From: Armatimonadota bacterium
GTDB lineage: Bacteria; Armatimonadota; HRBIN16
DNA length: 7,998 bases
Direction: 5' to 3'
Assembly (NCBI GenBank): GCA_028275265.1
Contig: JAPWUZ010000109.1
Coordinates: 1-7,998 of the forward strand
Shown: positions 1 to 5,247 of the stretch, one piece after another
How the letters are laid out: each line of letters opens with the position of its first letter
Numbering within the stretch: the first letter of the stretch is position 1
Notes under the pieces: generated by a model
What the model saw: the letters and a program-made list of their open reading frames with translations, nothing else
Told to the model about the DNA's origin: nothing
Databases searched by the model: none
Program-made: the position numbers and the translations under genes

Positions 1-50
1 GGTACCAGGACGCGACCGTCGTATTCTGCTTCGACCGAAATCACCGACAT
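1..50 (-). CDS. 5' end of a small unidentified ORF, cut by the window edge
   Basis: Only 16 full codons are visible, reading MSVISVEAEYDGRVLV before the left edge, so identity is uncertain. The ATG at 50-48 follows a purine-rich stretch (GGAGAGGG at 67-60) that could serve as ribosome binding site and a perfect TATAAT at 73-68. The pattern 'alternating hydrophobic strand, then YDGRVLVP' resembles the N-terminus of short DUF104/AF2212-type antitoxin-like proteins, which begin with a beta strand followed by D-G-x-(V/L). That resemblance is an inference from a very short stretch. The gene lies downstream of uvrB in the same direction, separated by 38 bases, but appears to have its own promoter. 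Confidence 0.45.
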   Translation of the reverse strand, partial: MSVISVEAEYDGRVLV

Positions 51-66
51 GAGAGATCACCCTCTC
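51..66 (-). promoter_or_regulatory. small hairpin over the ribosome binding site of the left-edge ORF
   Basis: GAGAG at 51-55 and CTCTC at 62-66 form a perfect 5-bp inverted repeat with a 6-base loop. On the minus-strand transcript the 5' arm is part of the GGAGAGGG Shine-Dalgarno-like stretch and the 3' arm directly touches the ATG. The hairpin could mask the ribosome binding site. The stem is short, so a functional role is only suggested. Confidence 0.3.
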
Positions 67-67
67 C

Positions 68-73
68 ATTATA
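68..73 (-). promoter_or_regulatory. -10 box (TATAAT, extended TGG form) before the left-edge ORF
   Basis: The minus strand reads TGGTATAAT, a consensus -10 with the TGn extension that can compensate for a weak -35. No good -35 hexamer is seen 16-18 bases upstream, within the last codons of uvrB. The box ends only 17 bases before the ATG at 50, so transcription would start about 10 bases before the start codon, leaving much of the apparent ribosome binding site outside the mRNA. Confidence 0.5.
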
Positions 74-88
74 CCACGTTTCCTCGCG

Positions 89-2086
89 TTACCTTTTGTG
101 TGGCACTGGAGGCAGTAGCTGCTTCAGGCGGTAGATTTCGTCACGAATCTCTGCGGCACGCTCGAACTCCAGCGCCTTCGCCGCCGCTTTCATCTCTTTC
201 TCCAGCTCGGCGATGACGCTGTGGATGTCCTCCGGCGTGGCGTTTTCGGGCAGGGAGGGGCGCGCCGAATATTCGGCTCGCTTCTCCGCCACCTTTTCCG
301 CCCGCACCACCTCCCGCACTGCTTTGACAATGGTCTGCGGGGTGATGCCGTGCGTCTCGTTATACTCCATCTGAACGCGGCGGCGGCGGTTGGTCTCGTC
401 AATCGCGCGCTGCATGGAGCGGGTGATGTTATCCGCATACAGGATGACCTGTCCGTTCACGTTGCGCGCCGCGCGACCGATGGTCTGAATGAGCGAGGTC
501 TCGGAGCGCAGGAAGCCCTCTTTGTCCGCGTCCAGAATAGCCACCAGCGACACCTCTGGCAGGTCTAACCCCTCGCGCAGCAGGTTGATACCCACCACCA
601 CGTCGAACACGCCGAGACGCAAATCGCGCAGAATCTCCGCCCGCTCGATGGTCTGCACATCCGAGTGCAGGTACTGAACGCGGATACCCAGCTCTTCCAG
701 GTAGGCGGTGAGGTCTTCCGCCATCTTTTTGGTGAGGGTGGTTACCAGTGTGCGCTCGCCGCGCTCTACCCGCTGCCGAATCTGCTCTACCAAATCGTCG
801 ATCTGCCCCTTCGTCGGCTTGACGATGACCTCCGGGTCTACCAGTCCCGTCGGGCGGATGAGCTGCTCCACAATCTGCTGGCTGTGCTCGCGCTCGTAGG
901 GACCTGGCGTGGCGGAGACAAAGATGACCTGCTTCCAGAGTTTCTCCAGCTCCTCGAACTTCAGCGGACGGTTGTCCAGCGCGGAGGGCAGGCGGAAGCC
1001 GTATTCCACCAGCGTCTCCTTGCGCTGGCGGTCGCCGTTGTACATGCCGTGCAGCTGTGGGATGGTCTGGTGCGATTCGTCGATGAACACCAGATAATCT
1101 TCCGGGAAGTAGTCCAGCAGGGTATGGGGACGCTCACCGGGTTGCCGCCCGTCGAAGTAGCGGGAGTAGTTCTCGATACCCGAACAGTAGCCCAGCTCGC
1201 GCATCATCTCGATGTCAAACTCCGTGCGTTGCCTCAGGCGTTGCGCTTCGAGCAATTTGCCCGCTGTCTCAAAACGAGCGCACTGCTCTTCCATCTCCTG
1301 CCGTATCTGCTCGATAATGCTCTCCAGCCTGTCCCAGGGCGTGACGTAATGTGTGGCAGGGAAGATGCTCACGCTGTTGCGTGACTGCAGTACCTCGCCC
1401 GTCAGCGGGTCGACAAGGGTGATTTTCTCCACCTCATCCCCGAAGAACTCCACGCGGGTGAGGATGTCCTCGTCGGCGGGCAGGATTTCCAGCACGTCGC
1501 CCCGCACGCGAAAGGAACCCCGCTCCGTGAGGAAATCGTTGAAGTTGAATTGCATGCGCACCAGCTGGCGACGAATCTCTTCCAAATCGTACGCTCTGCC
1601 CCGATGCAGCACCAGCACCTGCTGTTTGTACTCTTCGGGCGAACCCAAGCCATAGATGCAGGATACACTGGCAACCACAATCACATCACGCCGTTCCAGC
1701 ACCGCCTGGGTTGCCGCGTGGCGGAGGCGATCGATCTCGTCGTTGATGGAGGCGTCCTTCTCGATGTAGGTATCGGTTTGCGGGATGTATGCTTCGGGCT
1801 GGTAGTAGTCGTAGTAGGACACGAAATACTCCACCGCGTTCTCAGGGAAGAACTCGCGAAACTCCTGCGTCAGCTGGGCGGCGAGGGTCTTGTTGTGCGC
1901 GATGACCAGCGTGGGGCGATTGAGCCGTGCGATGACCGATGCCATCGTGAAGGTCTTTCCGCTGCCCGTCACGCCCAACAGGGTTTGATAGCGGTAGCCC
2001 TTCAACACGCCTTCCACCAGCTTCTCGATCGCTTGCGGCTGGTCGCCTTTCGGGGTGTAGTTCGGGTTCAGTTTGAAGGTATCCAT
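89..2086 (-). CDS. uvrB: UvrABC system protein B (excision nuclease helicase subunit)
   Basis: UvrB is the damage-verifying ATPase of nucleotide excision repair. It is loaded on DNA by UvrA, opens the helix around the lesion and recruits UvrC for incision. At 665 residues it is close to full family length. Visible landmarks are Walker A GVTGSGKT (38-45), the tyrosine-rich beta-hairpin YYDYYQPEAYIPQTDTY (91-107), the DESH box (336-339), SATPG (391-395), helicase motif VI QTIGRAAR (534-541) and a C-terminal UVR/UvrC-binding helix pair (about 624-656). The ATG at 2086 is preferred because GGAGG (2099-2095) sits 8 bases upstream. A GTG at 2101 in frame would overlap that ribosome binding site. 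The Uma2 gene lies 60 bp upstream on the same strand and could be co-transcribed. A weak promoter-like pair (TTGCGC, 18 bases, TAGACT with -10 at 2114-2109) exists in the gap. No LexA box was recognised. Identification is secure. Confidence 0.98.
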   Translation of the reverse strand: MDTFKLNPNYTPKGDQPQAIEKLVEGVLKGYRYQTLLGVTGSGKTFTMASVIARLNRPTLVIAHNKTLAAQLTQEFREFFPENAVEYFVSYYDYYQPEAYIPQTDTYIEKDASINDEIDRLRHAATQAVLERRDVIVVASVSCIYGLGSPEEYKQQVLVLHRGRAYDLEEIRRQLVRMQFNFNDFLTERGSFRVRGDVLEILPADEDILTRVEFFGDEVEKITLVDPLTGEVLQSRNSVSIFPATHYVTPWDRLESIIEQIRQEMEEQCARFETAGKLLEAQRLRQRTEFDIEMMRELGYCSGIENYSRYFDGRQPGERPHTLLDYFPEDYLVFIDESHQTIPQLHGMYNGDRQRKETLVEYGFRLPSALDNRPLKFEELEKLWKQVIFVSATPGPYEREHSQQIVEQLIRPTGLVDPEVIVKPTKGQIDDLVEQIRQRVERGERTLVTTLTKKMAEDLTAYLEELGIRVQYLHSDVQTIERAEILRDLRLGVFDVVVGINLLREGLDLPEVSLVAILDADKEGFLRSETSLIQTIGRAARNVNGQVILYADNITRSMQRAIDETNRRRRVQMEYNETHGITPQTIVKAVREVVRAEKVAEKRAEYSARPSLPENATPEDIHSVIAELEKEMKAAAKALEFERAAEIRDEIYRLKQLLPPVPHKR

Positions 2087-2089
2087 GTT

Positions 2090-2108
2090 CCTCGCCTCCA
2101 CTGCGAGG
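2090..2108 (-). promoter_or_regulatory. uvrB: hairpin covering the uvrB ribosome binding site
   Basis: On the uvrB mRNA, CCTCGC (2108-2103), a 7-base loop AGTGGAG and GCGAGG (2095-2090) form a perfect 6-bp GC-rich stem that ends 3 bases before the ATG. The main Shine-Dalgarno GGAGG (2099-2095) lies in the loop and the top of the 3' arm, and a second candidate (GAGG) is fully paired. Such a structure could lower uvrB translation unless melted, for example by temperature or by an upstream ribosome. The inverted repeat is directly visible and the regulatory role is inferred. Confidence 0.4.
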
Positions 2109-2146
2109 AGTCTACCCGATAGTGTGGTACAGGCGCAACCCGGTTG

Positions 2147-2950
2147 TTACCGTGCGCCGTCGGGGTTGCCGTTGCCGCCGCGCCGTCGCAGCTCCTCCTC
2201 CAGCTCGCGCAGGCGTGCTTCCAGCTCGGCGCGTCTCCGGGCTTCCTCTTCCGCACGGCGTTCTGCCTCCCGCACCCGAAGGGCTTCCTCTTCCGCGCGT
2301 CGCTCTGCGTCCTGCAGCTGGCGCAGCAGTTCGAGATACTCTTCCGCCGTCTGCTGGGGGGAGGGCAGGAAGCTGCGCGACGTCGGGTCCCAGAGCAGCA
2401 CCTGGTATCCCTCGTCCTCTGCGCGCACCACAATAGACAACCCCAGCAGTTCGCTGTGCGCCCACCACTCGCGGTCGTTCGGTCGTTCGTTGGGTATCAG
2501 TTCATATTCGTCGCCTTTCAGGCGATGGAGCATCACCGGCTGCACCAGGTAGTCGCGAAGCACGTCCACAAGGATGTATTCCTTCACTCCTAACCGCTGG
2601 TAGAGCCGATATTTGCGGTACATATCCTCGCCTGCGGTCGAGCGGGAAGTCAGTTCGAAAATCACATCCGGCGCCTTGCCCTCTTCCCACACCTTCCACG
2701 TCGGGCGCCACGGACGCTTCGGCACCCCGAAAACCACGTAAATATCGGGCGCGACGCGCTGGCGTGGGTTGCCCTCAATCCAGTACATAAACTGATTGCC
2801 TGCGACGTATACGTCTTCCCGCCCCGCAAAGTATGCCTGCAGGGCAGCAATCAGGTACACCATCGTCTGCAAGTGTTCCGGGCTTTCTGCCATTGGCTTG
2901 CCATCCGAATACGGGTAGAACACCGCTTGCTGCTGTTGCGAGACGGACAT
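2147..2950 (-). CDS. Uma2 family (DUF820) PD-(D/E)XK nuclease-like protein with coiled-coil tail
   Basis: The 267-residue product matches the Uma2/DUF820 family, restriction-endonuclease-fold proteins often found in many copies in cyanobacteria, Chloroflexota and Armatimonadota. Their biological role is largely unknown. Catalytic-core residues are visible: APD at 67-69, followed by the strand DVIFELTS (95-102) with E99 and S102, YRKYRLY (111-117) and GVKEYILVD (121-129). An early conserved glutamate/histidine helix (E22-H26) also fits. After residue 200 the protein becomes a highly charged Arg/Glu helix (about 203-257) predicted by eye to be a coiled coil. It contains the peptide AERRAEEEA twice (215-223 and 229-237), and the protein ends in a Gly/Asn-rich tip. 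The ATG at 2950 is chosen because GAGGTG lies 6 bases upstream and a TATAAT lies just beyond. Longer in-frame extension to 3130 would run through this promoter into the divergent gene. It is on the same strand as uvrB. Confidence 0.88.
   Translation of the reverse strand: MSVSQQQQAVFYPYSDGKPMAESPEHLQTMVYLIAALQAYFAGREDVYVAGNQFMYWIEGNPRQRVAPDIYVVFGVPKRPWRPTWKVWEEGKAPDVIFELTSRSTAGEDMYRKYRLYQRLGVKEYILVDVLRDYLVQPVMLHRLKGDEYELIPNERPNDREWWAHSELLGLSIVVRAEDEGYQVLLWDPTSRSFLPSPQQTAEEYLELLRQLQDAERRAEEEALRVREAERRAEEEARRRAELEARLRELEEELRRRGGNGNPDGAR
2239..2311 (-). repeat. 42-bp-period imperfect tandem repeat inside the Uma2 coiled coil
   Basis: Bases 2239-2269 and 2281-2311 match at 27 of 31 positions, with the first 16 bases identical, at an offset of 42 bp (14 codons). 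The offset equals two heptads, which keeps the coiled-coil register. It encodes AERRAEEEA twice. This suggests lengthening of the coil by internal duplication. Confidence 0.7.
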
Positions 2951-2968
2951 ACTCACCACCTCGCCTCT

Positions 2969-2974
2969 ATTATA
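2969..2974 (-). promoter_or_regulatory. -10 box (TATAAT) before the Uma2 gene
   Basis: A perfect TATAAT on the minus strand ends 18 bases before the ATG at 2950. No convincing -35 is seen (TTCTCT at 2998-2993 is the nearest candidate). A start site 6-8 bases downstream would give a leader of about 11 bases, just long enough to keep the GAGGTG ribosome binding site (2962-2957). Confidence 0.5.
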
Positions 2975-3047
2975 TCCGAACCCCCTGCAGGAAGAGAAGC
3001 CATCCGCGCGTAAGGTTAAGGCATTAGCCGATAGCGAGGTAGATACG

Positions 3048-3941
3048 GTGAAGCGAATTGAAGGGACTTTCATCCAGTTTTGGGCGAGTATGCGCGAAAT
3101 CAGCGCGGCGCAGTGGGAACAGGAAATCACGGCGATGCGTGCGCTGGGCTTTCACACCATCATCCTGCAGTGGATGCAGTCGAACGGTGCAAACCTTTTC
3201 GAGCCGTCTGACCCGTTCCCACCGATACTCGACCTGGCAAAAAAGCATGGGATGCGTATGGTCTTCGGGTTGCGCCACGATAGCCGCTGGTGGCGCGAGT
3301 GGGGTAACGCGGAGTATCTGCGCGAAGAGGCGAGGGAAAGCGTCGCGCTGGCGCGGGAAGTATACCGTCGCTACGGGAAGCACCCTGCTTTCGGCGGGTT
3401 TTACATCCCCTACGAGTTGTGGGACGGTTCGTTCAACGAGGCGCAGATGGAGAACCTGCGTGAGCTGTTACACACCATCGGCAGGGCGTGCCGCCAGCTC
3501 GCGCCGTCTAGTCCCGTCATTCTCGCGCCGTTCTTCGCGGGCTTGCTGTCGCCGGAGCGATTCGAACAGATGTGGCTGAAGTTGTTACAGGGCAGACCGG
3601 TAGACGTGGTTGCCCTGCAGGACGGCGTGGGGGCGCGCGGCTGGGATGACCAGATTGAGGAGCGCGTCACGCCGTACTTTGCGGCGATGCACAGAGCATG
3701 TCGCCAGCACGGCGTGAAGCTGTGGTGTGACCTCGAGTGCTTCCGTCTGACAAACGCGAACCCCTCTCGCCCCCAATTTGCTCCCGCCTCGGCAGAGCGT
3801 GTGATACGACAGCTCCGGGTGGTTTCTCCTTACGTGGAGCGGGTGGTCATCTTTGATTTCTACCATTATATGAGCCCCTACCGCGGGGAGGCGCACCGGA
3901 CGCTGTACGAAGGGTATCTGAAGGCGATCAGCAAGGGATAG
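3048..3941 (+). CDS. DUF4434-type TIM-barrel glycosidase-like protein, cytoplasmic
   Basis: This 297-residue protein looks like a single (beta/alpha)8 barrel of the DUF4434 type, a family related by fold to glycoside hydrolases but without an assigned reaction. Features typical of it are the opening strand IEGTFIQFW (4-12), the strand HTIILQW (36-42), FGLRHDSRWW (73-82), GGFYIPYELW (116-125) with E123 at a strand end, VVALQDGVG (187-195), KLWCDLECF (224-232) with D228 and E230, and the last strand VVIFDFYHYMSP (266-277). E123, D192, D228 and E230 are candidate active-site acids by position, not proof. There is no signal peptide. The start is GTG at 3048, supported by GAGG (3036-3039) 8 bases upstream. 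It is divergent from Uma2 (97 bp between starts) and convergent with the DUF4380-type gene. No clear plus-strand promoter was found in the short gap, though TATTAT at 2968-2973 overlaps the opposite -10. Confidence 0.82.
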   Translation: MKRIEGTFIQFWASMREISAAQWEQEITAMRALGFHTIILQWMQSNGANLFEPSDPFPPILDLAKKHGMRMVFGLRHDSRWWREWGNAEYLREEARESVALAREVYRRYGKHPAFGGFYIPYELWDGSFNEAQMENLRELLHTIGRACRQLAPSSPVILAPFFAGLLSPERFEQMWLKLLQGRPVDVVALQDGVGARGWDDQIEERVTPYFAAMHRACRQHGVKLWCDLECFRLTNANPSRPQFAPASAERVIRQLRVVSPYVERVVIFDFYHYMSPYRGEAHRTLYEGYLKAISKG

Positions 3942-3963
3942 CCTGCGTTTGCATGTGCACTCA

Positions 3964-4051
3964 GAGGGCGAACCTCCCGGTGAGCCGACCCTCGCCCGTC
4001 CTCGCTGCGGGCGGGGAGGAGAGTGTACGTCTCGGCGAGAGCTTCGCCCTC
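3964..4051. repeat. 88-bp palindromic GC-rich element between convergent genes
   Basis: The ends are inverted copies: GAGGGCGAA at 3964-3972 and its complement TTCGCCCTC at 4043-4051, extending inward as an imperfect 21-bp arm pair (3984 inward limit on the left, 4031 on the right; 17 of 21 match). Inside are two further hairpins: CCTCGCCCG (3990-3998) against CGGGC...GAGG (4008-4019), and GAGA (4019-4022) against TCTC (4030-4033), which share base 4019. It lies 22 bp after the DUF4434 stop and 14 bp before the DUF4380 stop. It could act as a bidirectional transcription end or mRNA-stabilising structure, and its layout is like REP/BIME-type interspersed elements. It lacks a T-tract, so it is not a standard intrinsic terminator. 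Confidence 0.65.
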
Positions 4052-4065
4052 CAATCTCCAATCGG

Positions 4066-5070
4066 TTACTTCACTTTCACCACCTGTTCGGTCTGCTGCA
4101 CGAGAGGCAGGAGTTTGGCGTCGATATCCGCTTCGTCCGTTCCCACATTCGCCTTAAAGAGGAACCAGTGTTCCACATGCTCGACGGAGCCTCCTGAGGG
4201 TATCTTGCCCAGAGGTCCCAGCGTCTCCATCTCCAGCATATCTGCGTTGGTAAAGGTCTCCGTATTGCAGCCATAATCAGGATAAGTGACGCTGGGGTCA
4301 TAGCCATAGCGTTTCAGAAACACTTCGCCGTTCAGCACGTAAGCCGCCCAGCCCTGCTTGTTGAGCATTCCCACTTTCTGTTTGCCTTTATCGTCTTTGG
4401 GAACGTTTGGGTCCTGCTTGAGCTGGATATAGCGGGTGCCCCATATCCAGCGCGGGTCACGCATGTCCGTGTAGTGCCACAACACCAGAGCGCGGGCGGG
4501 CAGCAGATACTCCGAGTGCGGGATGTAGGGTTCCTGAGGAAAGATGGCTCGTCCGCCCGGAGCCATTACGGTCAGGCACCAGGGGGAGGCTTCGATGTCC
4601 CACAGGTTCTTGTTAATGAGCCGATGCACCAGTTTCACATGGTTCCCGTCGGGCGACAGGGTAATCTCGATCTGTTTCTGGATGCCTGTGGAGGGTTCCA
4701 CAGGTTGGGTCAGGGTAAGGGTTTTGCCATCCCAGGCATACTGCACCGGGTCGTTGTCCGGGGCGTAGGTACGGGGCATCTGTTCAGGAGCGTGCCACAG
4801 CCGGTGCCCGCCGTACGAACGCCACTCGCTGCCCCCGGTTTTGCCGAGTTCTTCTTTCACTTCGTGGAACAGGTTCTGCCCGCCGACGAAGCCGCACCGG
4901 ATAACCCGAGGTCCCACATCGGTCGTGACGATAATCTCTATCTGTCCGTTGCTCAGGCGTATGCAGTTCTGCCAGCCTCCATAGCGGACTTTCTCCTGAA
5001 ATTGCAATTGCCCTGCGGACGCTGCAGAGAGCAGAGCAGGGATAAACAGCCCCACCGTTCGCCATGACAT
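4066..5070 (-). CDS. secreted DUF4380-type beta-sandwich protein
   Basis: The 334-residue product starts with a signal peptide (MSWRTVGLFIPALLSAASA, likely cut after A19) and so is probably exported. The mature part matches the DUF4380 style, a galactose-mutarotase-like beta-sandwich family of unknown function. Marks are YGGWQNCIRLSNG (30-42), an IEIIVTTDVGPRVIRCGF segment (44-61), GGHRLWHAPE (87-96), RTYAPDNDPV (100-109) and NTETFTNADMLEMETLGPL (269-287), with the final HVEHW strand (298-302). H89, H93 and E277/E280 could line a sugar-binding or catalytic pocket; this is inferred from the fold. The ATG at 5070 follows GGAGG (5085-5081) with a 10-base spacer, and the signal peptide confirms this start. 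Upstream in-frame extension toward 6189 is a shadow of the opposite gene. It is divergent from the GHL10 gene and convergent with DUF4434. Confidence 0.82.
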   Translation of the reverse strand: MSWRTVGLFIPALLSAASAGQLQFQEKVRYGGWQNCIRLSNGQIEIIVTTDVGPRVIRCGFVGGQNLFHEVKEELGKTGGSEWRSYGGHRLWHAPEQMPRTYAPDNDPVQYAWDGKTLTLTQPVEPSTGIQKQIEITLSPDGNHVKLVHRLINKNLWDIEASPWCLTVMAPGGRAIFPQEPYIPHSEYLLPARALVLWHYTDMRDPRWIWGTRYIQLKQDPNVPKDDKGKQKVGMLNKQGWAAYVLNGEVFLKRYGYDPSVTYPDYGCNTETFTNADMLEMETLGPLGKIPSGGSVEHVEHWFLFKANVGTDEADIDAKLLPLVQQTEQVVKVK

Positions 5071-5085
5071 GGCGATGACACCTCC

Positions 5086-5184
5086 TTTTGTCCAGCTTTC
5101 TCTTCGCAGGCACATTCGCGTTGGGGAGAAAGGGTTCCTGCTCGGGGACGGACTCGTCCGGGCGGACCTGCGTATCGTAACCAG
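5086..5184. other. divergent upstream region with a GGAC palindrome cluster
   Basis: This part of the 177-bp gap between the DUF4380-type and GHL10 genes has no ORF of its own. It contains CGGACTCGTCCG (5149-5160), 5-bp inverted arms around a 2-base centre, flanked by further GGAC copies (5145-5149 area and GGACC at 5164-5168). A direct TTCGC pair lies at 5103-5107 and 5115-5119. The palindrome lies 25 bases upstream of the plus-strand -35 box and could be an operator. No convincing minus-strand promoter for the DUF4380 gene was recognised; TACGAT at about 5180-5175 is weak. Confidence 0.35.
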
Positions 5185-5213
5185 TTGTTCCAGTCCTCTG
5201 CTTCTGCTACAAT
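5185..5213 (+). promoter_or_regulatory. sigma70-type promoter of the GHL10-dockerin gene
   Basis: TTGTTC (5185-5190), a 17-base spacer and TACAAT (5208-5213) preceded by TGC give a -35/-10 pair with optimal spacing and an extended -10. Transcription would start near 5220, leaving a leader of about 28 bases with GGAGG at 5237-5241 before the ATG at 5248. Confidence 0.65.
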
Positions 5214-5247
5214 AACAAGGCTGCGAATCTTCGGCTGGAGGCTGGTC

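Noticed and set aside
2087..2101. Upstream GTG start for uvrB
   Set aside because: It would overlap the GGAGG ribosome binding site and adds residues not typical of UvrB, which begins close to the F-K-L-x-x-x-Y-x-P-x-G-D-Q-P motif.
1550..2122. 190-residue plus-strand ORF opposite uvrB
   Set aside because: It is a shadow frame of a well-supported gene, with no recognisable family and no ribosome binding site of note.
2951..3130. N-terminal extension of the Uma2 protein
   Set aside because: It runs through the -10 box and into the divergent DUF4434 gene; the ATG at 2950 has its own ribosome binding site.
3990..4019. Standard intrinsic terminator
   Set aside because: The hairpin is GC-rich but no T-run follows it on either strand.
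3949..4276. Plus-strand ORFs starting in the palindromic element
   Set aside because: Their N-terminal parts are translations of the GC-rich palindrome and the rest is antisense to the DUF4380 gene.
5140..5170. Hammerhead-like ribozyme suggested by GGACGAGTCC on the minus strand
   Set aside because: The required CTGATGA and GAAA core elements in the right order are not present.
5185..5247. TTG start extending the GHL10 protein by 21 residues
   Set aside because: The stretch is the promoter and leader; the ATG at 5248 has a good ribosome binding site and directly begins a signal peptide.
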